Source: Sipunculus nudus (lineage: Eukaryota > Annelida > Sipuncula > Golfingiida > Sipunculidae). Taken from it: 64,000 bases of DNA. The notes under the pieces are model-generated. The model was not told the origin of the DNA. It did not search any database and worked only from the letters and a program-made list of their open reading frames with translations. Made by a program: the position numbers and the translations under genes. Shown here in pieces: positions 10,849-23,007 of the stretch. The stretch is taken from assembly GCA_026874595.1 (NCBI GenBank), contig CM049308.1:24330367-24394366 (forward strand), given 5' to 3'. Each line of letters begins with the position of its first letter. The stretch's first letter is position 1.

Positions 10849-11788
10849 GCCGCTGTGACCGCATTTACTAACATTGGAACCGTTCTCGTCGTGTCAGAAC
10901 CACCGCCTTGTGCGATAGAAATATGGTATTCTTCTCAAATATTTCACCCGAACAGTTAAAACAAATGAAATGTGGGGAAATGTTTTCGGTGTTAAGTAAA
11001 GTTTGAAATTGTTTTTGTTTGTGCTGACACCTGCTGGGAAACATTGATACTATAATAATTGCCTTGTTTGAGACCATTCTTAGTTAGTTTGTTGCTTATA
11101 CATTGTTGACTCCAATTAAGAAATGACAGAAAAACATGGATTTTTCAAAATCGAATTTATTATTCAGTTTTCTATAATTTATATACACTGAAATGGTACC
11201 TAGTCAATTCAACATAAAGGAGAAAATAACATAATATAATATATAATGTATTTATACAATATTTTGTTCATTTGAATGAAAAAAATAATTGACACCAATT
11301 ATGCCACTTTATATTTATAACCACTTGTTATCACATTAACCCATGCAGTGGTCACGTTAGATCCGCCGAGTCGTAGTCAAGCGCAACAGACTACTAATGA
11401 TGACCGTGTGATATAGTCGAAAGCAACAGTTACAACTAATAAAAGTCCCCGAGCTGAGAATTTAACTAACGTTATGGGACCTCCAGGGATAGGATAAAAC
11501 ATACATAGTTTATATTAAGGCAAATCAAGCATGTATTTACTTCATATGAAATGACTGCTAATGGTGAACATCTTCGAGGGTTTATCAAAGCTCAGTCACC
11601 ATACACACAAATCAAGGTAGGTATCATATCTATAAAGCTAATACATTTGTTATATATTGTTCATTCTCACAACACCCAATGACTTAAAGACAAATTCCTG
11701 TTAGATATGAGACAATGGTATCAACAATATATATCCATTTCAGTACTTTCCCCAGTTGCTACCAGACTGAGCAAGGTGTTTAGTGGTT
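10849..11788. other. 3' flank of matrix gene copy A
   Basis: Non-coding. Collinear with 54013-55499 of copy B, but copy B holds ~390 bp more (54180-54575) and another ~160 bp (about 54817-54978). It probably contains the 3' UTR of the minus-strand gene. A minus-strand AATAAA is present near 11155-11160, too far away to assign with confidence. Confidence 0.5.
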
Positions 11789-11829
11789 TCAAGCCTCTTC
11801 ACGAAGCCCCTCCGCTGGTTCCCTCGGCA
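11789..11829 (-). CDS. Matrix gene A exon 11 (C-terminal tail and stop)
   Basis: The short last coding exon encodes [13 protein letters not shown] and TGA. The acceptor is TTATTAG. The reading is conserved in copy B (55500-55540, ending in TAA), which supports the model. Confidence 0.7.
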
Positions 11830-12918
11830 CTAATAAAATAAATAAACATAGAAATATTATTAAAATTAATGCGTACTGTTGAGACAGAAAATATAAAAAA
11901 AACTTAAACTTGAATAAATAAACAGCCAACCTTTACTCAAATATTAAATAAAAATGTCTATTACAATCAATTTTAGTTTTCATGTTTAAAATGTGCTACT
12001 TTCATGGTCATAATTTGTACTCGTCTTTTTACAACATTTATTTTCAATATTTCATATAAGTGAACGGATCGGATGAACATGTAAATAACCTCAACCCTTT
12101 GTTTTAACAGGCACTATTTCAAAAGGTTCACAACTGTCTCAGACATGACTAACTGCTGCTTATTATAAACTGTAATACTAAGCTTCGACGGGTGTCACCA
12201 ACGATAAAAGATCGCAAACGACCTGAACAATTAGAGTGTAGCCGATATGGAGTATGATCAGTATTTTTCTATATTTATCTGCAAGTAATCTTAACAAAAG
12301 TCGGCCATCAAAAGTATTTGATCTGAAAAAGTTACAGATGTAATTTACCTGCGTGGTAACACGGATACAATGACGAATCACACTTTTTGGTAAACTGGTT
12401 CCATCCTGTCCTTGGTGGACACATTCCTGTGAATTTGTTGTAACTGTAGGGAGACGGTGGCGCCACCACTCGGCGGGCTGTTACAGGAGGACGGAGAGTG
12501 GCTTGCTGGAGAACCGGACGACGGTAACAGACGTAGTATTGTGTACAGGTTGTCGGGTGAGCCATGTAACATCTGTTGTTAATGTAAGGGCTGCATCGAG
12601 CACAATCTGAAAAAAAACAGGTAAATCGGTAAAATCTCATTTCAATATATAGAAAATGGTCTTATATTTCTAAGACAATACAATTCGCAGAAAAAGTCAT
12701 ATGATTATTTATGAACGAGGCATTTTCACTCTTGAATCATATGATGCATTCTTATTTAATCTATTTGGCGTCCCGTTCTATCTGTCACTTCAAAATGAAG
12801 AAGCTTTTGGAAACTCTGATCTAAACAGCAATAATGTATATACCAGTTGTGGATCAGGATACGCACTGTGTATCAGGACACGCATATTTTCTGCATGTAC
12901 AACTTTTCAAAGATAATA

Positions 12919-12977
<59 letters not shown>

Positions 12978-15900
12978 TTATCTTAACACTTTATTGTCTA
13001 GCTTCTGTCCGGGCATAACAGTATTTACCAATCTCTATAGATTTATGCTGTTTTTGTCTTTACCATTTGCACATTGGACTGTACAGGATTGTCTCTGGTA
13101 GGAGGCGCCACTGCATGGTTTTCCACCAGATGAGGGACGGGGGTTTGTACAGCTGCGTTTCCGGATCCTGTAACCACGTCCACATGGTGTACCAATACAT
13201 GAACTCCATGAACTCCAGCTGCTCCATCCACCGTTAACTCCTTTATATTAAAAAAAATTATTTACAATTAATCTCTATGCAGAGGAAAAGCAGCTTGCAT
13301 TTGGGTCAGTGGGTAGTAATTCAGAAGTTGAGATAAACTTGAATTTGGGTCCTTTTTTCAAATACATGCAATTTCCTTTCATAACAGTTCTTAAAGGTCC
13401 CCAATTAACTACCTTAAAATTAAGTATTAATGTGATTTCTGGCTCCCTCTGTGTATATATTAATGATCTTAGGGTAATTTTGGTTGTGAAAAGTTCTTAT
13501 TATGTCTTGTGAAGGACGTGTGAACTTGTTTATTAACAACATAAACACAGCAATGTTGACAAACGGGAAAAACATGTAACCTGAGGTGGTATGCTGCATT
13601 AATGCCTCGCTGCAAGTTGCCCTTGTTGAATTTGTTTTGATTATTTTGGCGGGCCCTCCATAGATATTATAAACACGCTGATATAACCAAAACAAGCAGC
13701 CTGTGTGCGGTGATTTCTACATTTTTTTGCCTATTTTTATGAAAGCTCCAAGGGATTGCCTTTCGTTTATAAAGGCCAGTTAGGTGATAGGGCCCCTTTA
13801 ATAAACACATGATTAAACCTTTTATTGGTCTTTCGCCTGCATACTGAGTTTGCGTGTCTTTTAGATACAATGTATTACCATCATAGGTAGCCTTTATGTT
13901 CTACTCGATATTTCATCTCCATTTTCACTTTGTTTATGATATGAATCATTCTCACCTCCTCCACAAATGCAAGACCTTCTCTGGCTAAATGGACCCTTGC
14001 AGTCACCATATAGACATTCTCTCGTCCTGTTCTGGTAACACCTCTTGTACATGACTGTAGAACACGTGCCCCACGCTGACCATGGACCGTACTGTGGGGC
14101 AGAACCTGTATCAAACCAGGAAAGTAATATTTTATAGATGTCGTTGTATAAATAAAACGTGTACCAGCTGTTTATGTATCTACAGTTATTATATTTGAGA
14201 GATCCAACCCGTATCAGAAAAATACACGGGTGCTGTATTTTAAGCTGAGACAAATGAGCATGGTTTTTTACATAATTTTTTTGTCCAACTTTAACATGTG
14301 AAATCTAACCCAAATTCTTTCCAAATGTTGTAAATAATACGCATACATTATCAAATATTGTTTTATCAGAACTAAGATGGTAAAGTATCCGAAGGAGAAT
14401 ACAGTTTCAGGATATCATGGTTATGAATTGGTAAAAGGTAGTAATTATATATTTATTTATAATAAATTTAGGTTCGGCGAATTATGCATGATCGGTCGTT
14501 ACAACATGAATATTTTTCCATAAATCGGAGTTGTAAGTCGAACAAAAACTTACTGCAGTCTGAAGGTCTTCTCCAGTCAGTGACCTCTAGCCCTTGACCT
14601 CCACACTCTTGCTCCACATTTTCCAGTGCGTTGCAAGCCATGGCTTTCATCAGTCGACCATCTGGGTAGGCGGCACACACGTCCTGTTCACAGGCCTCAA
14701 AAAATTTCTTCAGATCCAGCTTGGTTGCGCATGCGCTGAAGGGGCCATTTCTCTCTAGGAGAAGACCACAGTAGTACCGTGTCCTTACACGTGTCAACAC
14801 GTCTTTGGGGCAGGTGGTCGACTGGTAGTCATTGTTGATACATCTGTAATGGAAATACAGTCTTTGTATTCTTTGTAAGGGAAATAAAATACATTTGAAG
14901 TTCATAGAAAGGGAAATTAGTTTACTAATTTAAAATCATTTCACCTCAGCATGCCTGGCTACTAATTTTGTTTTAGCTGAAATATATATCAGATTACAGT
15001 ATGTTTTTTTCTTTTCAACCCAGCATTATTCTTTAGTGCTCAACAACATTAAAATTAAACGGACTTCAGGAGTTTAGTGTCCTAGTAATATCTATTTGTA
15101 AACTATGTTGTCACTAAACTATTTCGAAAGAGTTCAGATTGTCAAAATGTACAGATGAGTGATATGTCTAAGTTTTTTCGTAAGAAATGGGCGGTATGTT
15201 AATAAATCATGTGGTTCAAGCTATCGAATACAAAATTAGTTTCGTTGGAAATTTGTGACGTTTAGCACAAAAAAAATAGAAAAGGGACGGCAGGGCCACA
15301 AAACCATGCAGTCGTTCTTAATTACATCAAGACTCTGCCACTATGCCTTTATTCTGATGCAGTACAAGTAAAGATTTGCCATCTAATCATCATTGAACCG
15401 TATTTTGTATAAGTTGAGACCTTTAGAATCTGATCAGTTCTTGTATTTTTCAAAATTAGCGTTAAGGAGAATGAGATGATTTCATTGCAACACTCACCTT
15501 GGGTTTTCTGGGTCGTACACTTTCCAGCTGTCTCCGATTTGTTTGAATCCCGCGGCGTTACCCGGCATTTGTTGTCCAGTAGCTGTCCGGAGGTCGTTCA
15601 CTGCGTTGTTGTCATAGTTACCACAGATGCCAGTCATCATGTACAGGTAAGTCGAGGGTACACAGATCCGTCCACAGGCGTTACCGTTATACCTGACCAC
15701 AACTCCGTTGGGGAGAGTGGCGATCAGGTAACCACTGGATAGCTGTATATGAACACCATTCACTGTGTGAGGAACGCTTCTAGCGACCCCGTTTACCTGA
15801 AATGAATGTCACAGCGAAAACGATATTAAGTAACATTGTCTTTCTTGCAGTGAAAACCTCTTAAGACATCGCTAGAAAGAACAGAGCCTTTATTATTTTA

Positions 15901-18900
15901 ATGTACGTTTCTGATACCAATTGTTGTGGTTATGGCTGGACCATTTACAACTAACAGTATCGAAGCGTATGTTTTATATGTTTTATATTTGGGTTACGAT
16001 AACAACCCTAGGAAAAACCCCTTAATTTAAAATCACACAAAAATATTAAATAATAATATAAAAAATATTAAAATATTTTACTGAATCAAAATTCCAAAAT
16101 TTAATTTCAGGTCAGAAAGAAGCTTGATACTGGATAAACAAATAAAGGTTTTCAGATATTTTCATGTTGTGTAATATTAGCCAATTAAAAAGTGGTTTGC
16201 TGTTACTTGTTGCTTGAAATTGTGTACCATTTGAAAAATAAACTTTTCGAAACTGTCGTGCCACATTTAAGCTATTCACCATATCACATTTAATCCCACC
16301 CATAACACACTATGCCTATCATAGGAATAAATATAAATGAACGAAAAGGGAAAATTACGATTTCGATTTCACCCCTTTATTTTAGTTCCGTGTTGTCAAC
16401 CAAACATTTTCTGCTTATTGTATGATGACAGCAAGAATACACTTACTTCAATAAGTTTTGAAATAACGACGTTAAATATATTCAGAATATTGCTCTCTCT
16501 TTCTTAATGGGGATAATGTCGTAAACATATATGTTTACCCTGTTTTCAGATAAGTCCGGATTGAATAAAGTGTTATAAATCATGACAAAGAAATGATTAA
16601 TGATAAATGATTGGAATATATGAATAAATCTGAGTTTCGTACCTTTAGCACTTTGTGTTTGTCGAGACGCACGGTCACTTCGCCGTATGTGATGTCAATA
16701 TATTTTAGGTAGCTGACATGTGAACTGGAGTAGCGATTCTCGTTGGCGCCTTCAATACGAAACTCTTTTCCAGTAGGCGTGGCCAGGTTGTATTTGCATG
16801 CCCCTTGGTAGTGGATCATTTGTCCGTCAAACGTATTGTAATGAGGATCACCGCATATATTACAGCAGGCGGTAGATGATGATGAAGCTAGTGGTAGAAA
16901 TCAGTGACATATTAAAGATACACCAATGTGTCGATCAAGCTAATAGCGCTCCTGAAATATAATAAGTTCCTGAAATGACTATGATTTACAACAAGGCCCC
17001 AAAGTTTGAAAAAAATGCCAAATCATTATACATTAAGTAAGAGGCCAAACAACCAATCACCTTTGAAATCAACTATACTTCGGTAAATGACAGTTTATGT
17101 CAAAAGAGCGTATAATTCCCGAAAGAGACAAAACAATCGTAACAACGATATCAGGTCGTGACAATGTATCAATGTTTTATTAATGATTTATTATCATATT
17201 GATGGCATTGCCTTTCAAAATTTGAGAATAATAAGGTTTCAGAAATATTGTAGTAATATAAGGTGAAGAGCTTAAAAAAAATTCTAATCCAAGTCACGGC
17301 CGACACAGTGTATATAGGACTGACAATCAAATACCTGTCCGGTCAATATTTGATATGTTCTTGTTGAATATAGAATATAATACCGCACATAACAAGAAAG
17401 CATACTTATTTACTTTACAGATTTCCTACACTTACAACAGGCGCTCTTGACCAGGCTCTGTACGATGGTCTGAAGAGCGGAGAACCCTGCCACCTGGTGG
17501 TAGTATGTAGAATCAGGATCACTGGCGACGGCTTTCAGTTCGTTGACATTCACATTAGAACCAATACCTGTTCAAACAGGAAAGATAGGATTATATACCC
17601 GAACAACGGTATATATGATTGTTTGATTAAGGATAACACTGTATTATGTGCTGATTACAAATTCATGTCTGCAAAAGTGTAATCCTCTGCAGTAATTTCG
17701 TATTTTTTCCCCGATCAATTAAGAGCTTTAATTACCATTTAATTCAACACAAACATTATGTCAGGCTACGTGTTGTAAGTCCAAATGGGACGTTTCATCA
17801 CAGAACAAGTACCCGTGCACCTCTGGTGCGGTTTTCCTTATTTTGTAATATCTTTATTGCAAATCAATAGCTTTGTGCGCAACTGCATGTTTAGACTGGC
17901 AGGCAAGTAATTTGTCTTCTTGTTGCAGAAATCACAGCTGTGATATATTTTCACGCTAAGTACACGTCCCAGGGAAAGAATTGCTAGACAGGAGTGAAAA
18001 TCAATTATTTTCTTGCATTTGGTTTGCCGTAAGAAAACTTCATAAGGGAGATTTGTATATCTGAACGAATTGTAAAATTGTGGATTTTTTTTCATGTCTA
18101 TTTTAGAAGGAAAGTGCGTTCGACCACATGACGCCAAAAGACTTACCGACTGCGTACATATTTATCCCAGCTTGTTTTGCCAGATTTCCCTGCACGATGG
18201 TAGATGGTCTGTTGTTGGACCATCCATCTGTCACAAGGATGCCTACATTTAGTACGCCAGCGCGATCCCCGTTTCCAGCCGTAAACATGGTGGTCCTCAT
18301 TTTCTCGAGTGCTCCCGCAGTGTTCGTTCCACCTGGTTGGTAAGGCAGCCCCCAGACGGCGCTCTCCACAGCTGCCTGACTGTTGTATTGGTTCAAGTAG
18401 AATTTGATGAAGACACCGGACGAATATGTTACAACTCCAATCCTCGTGGTGCCCTGACTGACCGGAAGTGACCTGACTATGTCTATGGCGAACTGTTTTA
18501 CTCTCCACCAGTTGAATTCTCTGACCGATCCGGATGTATCCAGAACAAAGACCAAATCCAGTTTGCAGCGTAGAGGAACTGATGAGGGAAATAAATTATC
18601 TTTTATTTGTTCTTCCTATTAATAGTCAACCCATTATGTACATTACATACATTAGTAGGGATCTTTGCTTTCAATTTCACCATTGATCTATATCTCATCG
18701 AGAATACCAGCTCTATTAATTGAATATAACAACCAACTGCTAAAAGGAAACAAAATATAAAAAAGTAACATAACTACAGTACGATGACAGATGGAAGAAA
18801 TACTAAACAAACTAAAATTAAAGATCGTGATACCAAAAAGCTTGTTGATATGGTTTCAGAATGATAAAAAATTTCCCGAAGACATTGTAAATAAAAATAA

Positions 18901-20230
18901 CCCTTGCATGGAGAAATAAATCTACACCTGTCCCTTCTGCACTGTTCTCACGATATGTCCTGATCACCTTTCAAATAGGTTTGTTCTTTTGGCCCATGCC
19001 TATACTGGCTTTCTACACGTTAAGGCCACAGGCTATGGCCATTGCAGACTAGTAATCAAGGCGAACGAGATGTGATTTTTTACATGAATAGACAGGAATT
19101 AATGTTAGTGCCGCTATCAGAGTTTTTGTTTCCCCTAAACTCTCCAAGGTTTGTGTACACGCAAAGTTTCTTTTAGATACATAACAACCACTGAGGTATA
19201 TGTGTTCTCTGCCAAAAACTGAAGCATGGATTGACATAAAGCACAAACTGAAGGCAAGAGGTCAAAGCTAAATGATAAGACACTAGTTCACTGGTAAACC
19301 TTTGGAAATGCCAAGTTCGGGAGAGTTCAGGGCCATTTGAGTTCTCCTCAAACGAACGCCGGGGTGGCGGAGCTCGGCTGAAACTCCGTTTTGGCGGATC
19401 CAGTTACCCAGAGATATATCTTAAGGTATGGAGTGTCACACGTATTCAAGATTTGAATACGGGACATTCAATCGGAACCCCTTTGCAAATGACCGACCTA
19501 ATCTATTGGGGTATTACCAAGACATGCTCTTTGCAAACTCAAGGTCCCGAAGCCGAGCTCTATTTCTTTGGTATCTAGTGCCAACTATATAAATATAAAA
19601 AAATACCCTTTACTGATTAGGTGTATAGTGGTTGCTGTTACAACTAAATTTCTGTATAAAATATGGTACTTACTTGATGTACAAGGGTTGTTGTTGCAGC
19701 TCATTTCCTCTTTTTGTCCATTATAAATTCTAGTCCTCTTGCCACCACCACATTTTTTGTCACATTGGCTCCAAGGTGTAGTAACAGGTCGTAGACCCCT
19801 AGGAGGAGCCACCGGTCTGAGTCCTTCGGCATCTTCCGGGTTAACTTTAAAATGAATACAAATTTTCAAAGTTAATCTTAAAACTAATATCCTCACAGCA
19901 CGTTTCTTTGAAATATTGTGTTCGATTTGATAAAAGTATCTTGCATGTGTATTCTTAATGTGAATTAATAAATATATCTTTATCATTAATAATATCTTTA
20001 CAATATTTTACAAATCTTTCAATATCTTTGATTGTTTCCAAATATTTATATATTAATAATATTATGCTATTTTACAGTTTGTCTAATCCATTAAACCGAT
20101 GATACACAAATGTTATATACAGTATGTATATATCCATACCTCTCTCAAGTTCTCTCGCCGATTCTGGGGCCGCAAACCCGGTGGCGGCAACAAGCAGGAG
20201 TCTGAGCGCCACGACGTACAGTAGTGACAT
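11789..20230 (-). CDS. Secreted VWA/VWD/TSP1/chitin-binding matrix protein, copy A (11 exons)
   Basis: The spliced model predicts 760 residues. Coding exons on the minus strand, in order: 20230-20140, 19844-19674, 18578-18147, 17567-17436, 16887-16643, 15796-15498, 14843-14554, 14105-13956, 13237-13064, 12606-12349, 11829-11789. All have AG/GT borders, the exon lengths keep frame throughout (2283 nt), and the protein ends with TGA. Domains: signal peptide 1-20; partial TSP1 52-86; VWA 94-245 with a complete MIDAS (DTSGS at 101-105, later T and D); VWD about 285-450 ([11 protein letters not shown] ... GICGNYD); C8 about 470-545; two TSP1 repeats about 555-660; CBM14 peritrophin-type chitin-binding domain about 662-740. 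The protein is expected in extracellular, possibly shell-forming, matrix. The function is inferred from domains. Shell-matrix proteins with VWA plus chitin-binding domains are known, but I cannot name this one. Confidence 0.85.
12349..12606 (-). CDS. Matrix gene A exon 10 (CBM14 chitin-binding)
   Basis: Encodes [24 protein letters not shown] ... [16 protein letters not shown], the cysteine and aromatic pattern of a peritrophin-A/CBM14 chitin-binding domain. Phase 1 borders, donor GTAAAT. Confidence 0.85.
12921..12974. repeat. (TA)n microsatellite in intron 9 of copy A
   Basis: About 54 bp of TA dinucleotides. The equivalent position in copy B (about 56634-56702) has a longer run. Confidence 0.9.
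13064..13237 (-). CDS. Matrix gene A exon 9 (TSP1 repeat)
   Basis: Encodes [20 protein letters not shown], then R.R..C.NP.P..GG..C.G and two further Cys: a textbook TSP1 repeat with a C-mannosylation-type WxxWxxW motif. Flanked by phase-1 introns. Confidence 0.85.
13391..13801. mobile_element. 411-bp MITE with TTAA target duplication, copy A only
   Basis: Sits in intron 8. The ends are inverted repeats: TTAAAGGTCCCC at the left and GGGCCCCTTTAA at the right. The equivalent intron of copy B has a single TTAA (about 57124-57127) and none of the intervening sequence. This fits a non-autonomous DNA transposon with TTAA target preference (piggyBac-like); no transposase is encoded. Confidence 0.75.
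13956..14105 (-). CDS. Matrix gene A exon 8 (TSP1 repeat)
   Basis: Encodes [11 protein letters not shown] ... RTREC ... [11 protein letters not shown], a thrombospondin type-1 repeat with the WxxW motif. Flanked by phase-1 introns. Copy B has changed the cysteine of GTC to Phe. Confidence 0.83.
14554..14843 (-). CDS. Matrix gene A exon 7 (C8 domain)
   Basis: Encodes a cysteine-rich C8-type domain (C..L..R.GPFSAC ... [16 protein letters not shown] ... [11 protein letters not shown]) that usually follows VWD. Donor GTAAGT, phase 1 end. Confidence 0.85.
15498..15796 (-). CDS. Matrix gene A exon 6 (VWD, second half)
   Basis: Encodes [12 protein letters not shown]..., then [11 protein letters not shown] and [14 protein letters not shown], the calcium-binding end of a VWD domain. 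The donor is GTGAGT. Exon and flanking introns are almost identical to copy B (58913-59211). Confidence 0.85.
16643..16887 (-). CDS. Matrix gene A exon 5 (VWD, first half)
   Basis: Encodes a Ser-rich start, then [20 protein letters not shown], the N-terminal signature of a von Willebrand D domain. The exon ends on a codon boundary (phase 0) at donor GTACGA. Confidence 0.85.
17436..17567 (-). CDS. Matrix gene A exon 4 (end of VWA, linker)
   Basis: Joins phase-1 to phase-1. It encodes the final helix region of the VWA domain ([18 protein letters not shown] ... [10 protein letters not shown]). The donor is GTAAGT. Confidence 0.8.
18147..18578 (-). CDS. Matrix gene A exon 3 (VWA domain)
   Basis: Acceptor TCATCAG, donor GTAAGT. 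Encodes most of a von Willebrand A domain: [13 protein letters not shown], the MIDAS Thr in GGTNTAG and the MIDAS Asp in [10 protein letters not shown]. Phase 1 at both borders. Copy B has lost 2 bp in this exon. Confidence 0.88.
18600..19670. other. Intron 2 of matrix gene A
   Basis: No exon recognised. A locally GC-rich patch at about 19330-19390 interrupts the AT-rich intron, and copy B has the same patch at about 62790-62850. It may be an old repeat remnant. Confidence 0.4.
19674..19844 (-). CDS. Matrix gene A exon 2 (TSP1-like)
   Basis: Acceptor TTTAAAG, donor GTAAGT. Encodes a Pro-rich linker, then [17 protein letters not shown] ... C..NPC, a short thrombospondin type-1-like module. 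Both borders are phase 1. Confidence 0.8.
20140..20230 (-). CDS. Matrix gene A exon 1 (signal peptide)
   Basis: The ATG opens a hydrophobic signal peptide ([20 protein letters not shown]) with a likely cleavage site after FAA. The donor is GTATGG and the exon ends in phase 1. This reading, not the longer overlapping minus-strand frame, connects in frame to exon 2. Confidence 0.8.
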
Positions 20231-22329
20231 CTGGTGGTGAGGAAAAATGTGTTATCCCTTTAAAACCATAAATGTGTTTCTTTTGTTTATTGCTCGCCTT
20301 GTACATTAAGCATGTCACATGACCGACGACATTTAAAAAATGCACAAGTATAAACTGTAAATTAATACATAATCCACATGGGGATCAAGTTATATCTCTA
20401 ATACAGGGTCGCATGAAGAAAATAAATTGATACAAATGGATATACTTGTAAACATGTACTTATGTCTTTTATATGTCAAATTATCTTTTCTTCGGAGTAA
20501 ATTCTAAATAAACTGATTAAAAAATGGTTTCCGTAGGCTCTTTCTTAATTTTTTTGTTGCCTCAGCTTTCATGTATAATTTACAACCATTTTTTTCGTTT
20601 TCAGCATGGACGACATTTGTTGATGATTCACATGTACAAATATATCCATAGAAACATGTCTATATATATTGTAGGGAAATTGGTCGAAACCTTTGTATAT
20701 ACTACCAAAATTTACAAATATATATGCATATTCTCACATATTTACTTATACAAATATACTGCTTATACGTCTCAGCTTTCAATGTATAATTTACAGTATT
20801 TTGTTTGTTTTAATTATCGACGAAAATTGTTGAAGATTCACATGTACAAATATACCCATATTAATAAATATACATAAATATGCACACATGATAATATTAA
20901 CTATTGATTTCCGAAACCTATGCTAGCGGGGTAGTCTTACTTTTCGCATGCACACCAGAAAATCACACTCTGTCAGTTGTCATTCGACTGTATATTTTTG
21001 TCCATTACTTTTTCATCATTCAAAGCAAAATCTTGTACACTATAAGAAAATGGTACCTAAATATTAAACCTAGTCCTTTTCGCCGGAATCTTCTCCAATC
21101 AAATAAATGTATCGACTTAGATCTGTCTTAGTTCGCCATGAACAAGGTGGAAAAATTATCTCCAAAACACGCAGCAAAAAGTTTGAACAAGAAAAAAATA
21201 TGGATCTATACGAATGCTGTTTTAAAACTGATAAGATTATGTTACAACGAATAATTAATTGATTTTCCTGAGCTGAGTACGGGGTATAACAGGTCAATAT
21301 CTTTTTATCATAGATCAAGTTCTCGTTCGATTGTTTTGTTATAACTTTATTACATGTTCCATGACACAGGAACACCTACACTACGCAGTGTATGAAACGT
21401 TTTAAGCTGTTATTAATATGCTTTACAATATACATGATTCAATTATATATTTCAGAGATTTTATATCTGTATAAATGCATTTATATGAGCAAATGTATTT
21501 TAATATTACTGTGTTTTATACGTTTAGACACTGAAAACTGGCATCATCATTTCTTTTTCTCGATTCCAAAAGTAATACTGAAAAGTGTAGACGATTCCGT
21601 CAACAAAGCAATTAAACACAGCGCTTGAATAATCAATGATTACTTACTATTAATTTTCAGAGTCGCCTCGATCGCTCTTGTCTCTCTTCAGTATCTCGTG
21701 GCTGTCTCGCGACAAAACGTCTGTTGTGACGCCGATGAACCTGAGCATTTTTATACATAAGACGACAAACCCGGATGGTCCTTCTCGGCTGATGGGGAAA
21801 TTACGGGGAATCCCCTCTGTTGGCATGGAGCCTCGAGCTAATAGCACGTGACCGCTCAAGCGTTGCGATGGGAATAGAGACCACTGAAGCAGAACGGGCC
21901 CGGGGAGAGTGAGTACAACAACGTTAAGAACTTGACAAGGGGCGTACGTAAATACCTATATACAGGCGGGTCTTACATTAACAGAACAAAGATGAACGTA
22001 AATACCTCAATAAATGCGGATCTTACATTACCAGAAAAAAGACGGTTTACCTTTCATATCCGGGAGGTAAATCAAGCTTACTTAAAGGTAGTTTTAAAGT
22101 TTATATATTTTTAACTAAAGCGATAAATATATTTCTAGTGTACATTTTGTTACAAATATTTACGGTCCTCAACACCGAATCGTATATTGACGTTTGATGC
22201 CTTTAAATAGATTATGTCTATGTTTACCTTTGGCGATAAATGAATCCTATAAATGGACTGTTCTATTACGCTGAATATAATTTTAACAGGAAAAAAATGA
22301 AACTTGGATTTGAATAATTTATTTATGCA
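20231..22329. other. 5' flank of matrix gene A, intergenic
   Basis: No coding exon recognised. It should contain the promoter and 5' UTR of the minus-strand matrix gene just above 20230, but I cannot place a core promoter reliably. A less AT-rich patch lies at about 21660-21910. Confidence 0.5.
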
Positions 22330-22733
22330 GCGACATTAAACAATTAAACAAAATTAAAATATTTAGTGATCATGAGGACAGTGTTCTGCACTGTGATGGA
22401 GTCTTAAAAAGGCTGTTGGCGCATTTTTACTGACTACACACAAACAAACACACACTCACACATCTCCCTTAAACGTCACAGCGCAAACACTCATGATAAG
22501 TTAGATATAGTATTAGTGAGTTTGTATATGTTCAAAACAATAATCTTTGGGCATCTTTGGTCGTTGACAATTTCCAAGCGTTCATAATATGTTAATTGGA
22601 CTATGTTGAAGGATCAGCAAATAGGCGTTTCATTGTTTTCTTATTTCAAATTATCATAAATTTGATGCAGTATCGGCTATTGTTTTCAGTGAATATCAAC
22701 AAACTAATGTGAAATGGTTGGACATGGGTTGAT

Positions 22734-22792
<59 letters not shown>

Positions 22793-23007
22793 ATAAAGAA
22801 AAAGAGTGACGCCTTTTAGATAGACTAACGTGTTTATTAATAAACAAGATTGTCTATCTGAAAGGCGTCATTCTGTGACGCCTTTTAGATAGACTAACGT
22901 GTTTATTAATAAACAAGTTCGTCTATCTGAAAGGCGTCACTCTGGCTCTTTACCTACACTTCGACTACAAACTAACACGGCTTTAATATATATATATATA
23001 TATATAT
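22330..23007 (+). repeat. Hairpin/(TA)n repeat, long copy at the outer-left edge of the palindrome
   Basis: A ~400-bp body (22330-22735) is followed by (TA)n(TG)n, two tandem near-palindromes (22806-22871 and 22875-22940, each starting GTGACGCC and ending GGCGTCA), the tail CTTTACCTACACTTCGACTA, and (TA)n. The body also occurs, reverse-complemented, in the palindrome spacer (about 34044-34440). The last (TA)n adjoins the left arm of the palindrome. Confidence 0.75.

Noticed and set aside
12332-12640. Reading the CBM14 exon as a stand-alone 102-residue protein starting at an ATG near 12640
   Set aside because: That start lies upstream of a clear polypyrimidine/AG acceptor, and the phase joins exons 9 and 11 exactly. 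It is an internal exon.
18143-18508. Alternative 121-residue minus-strand frame over the VWA exon
   Set aside because: It is the shadow frame of the VWA exon. The same frame becomes fused to the VWA start in copy B only because of the 2-bp deletion.
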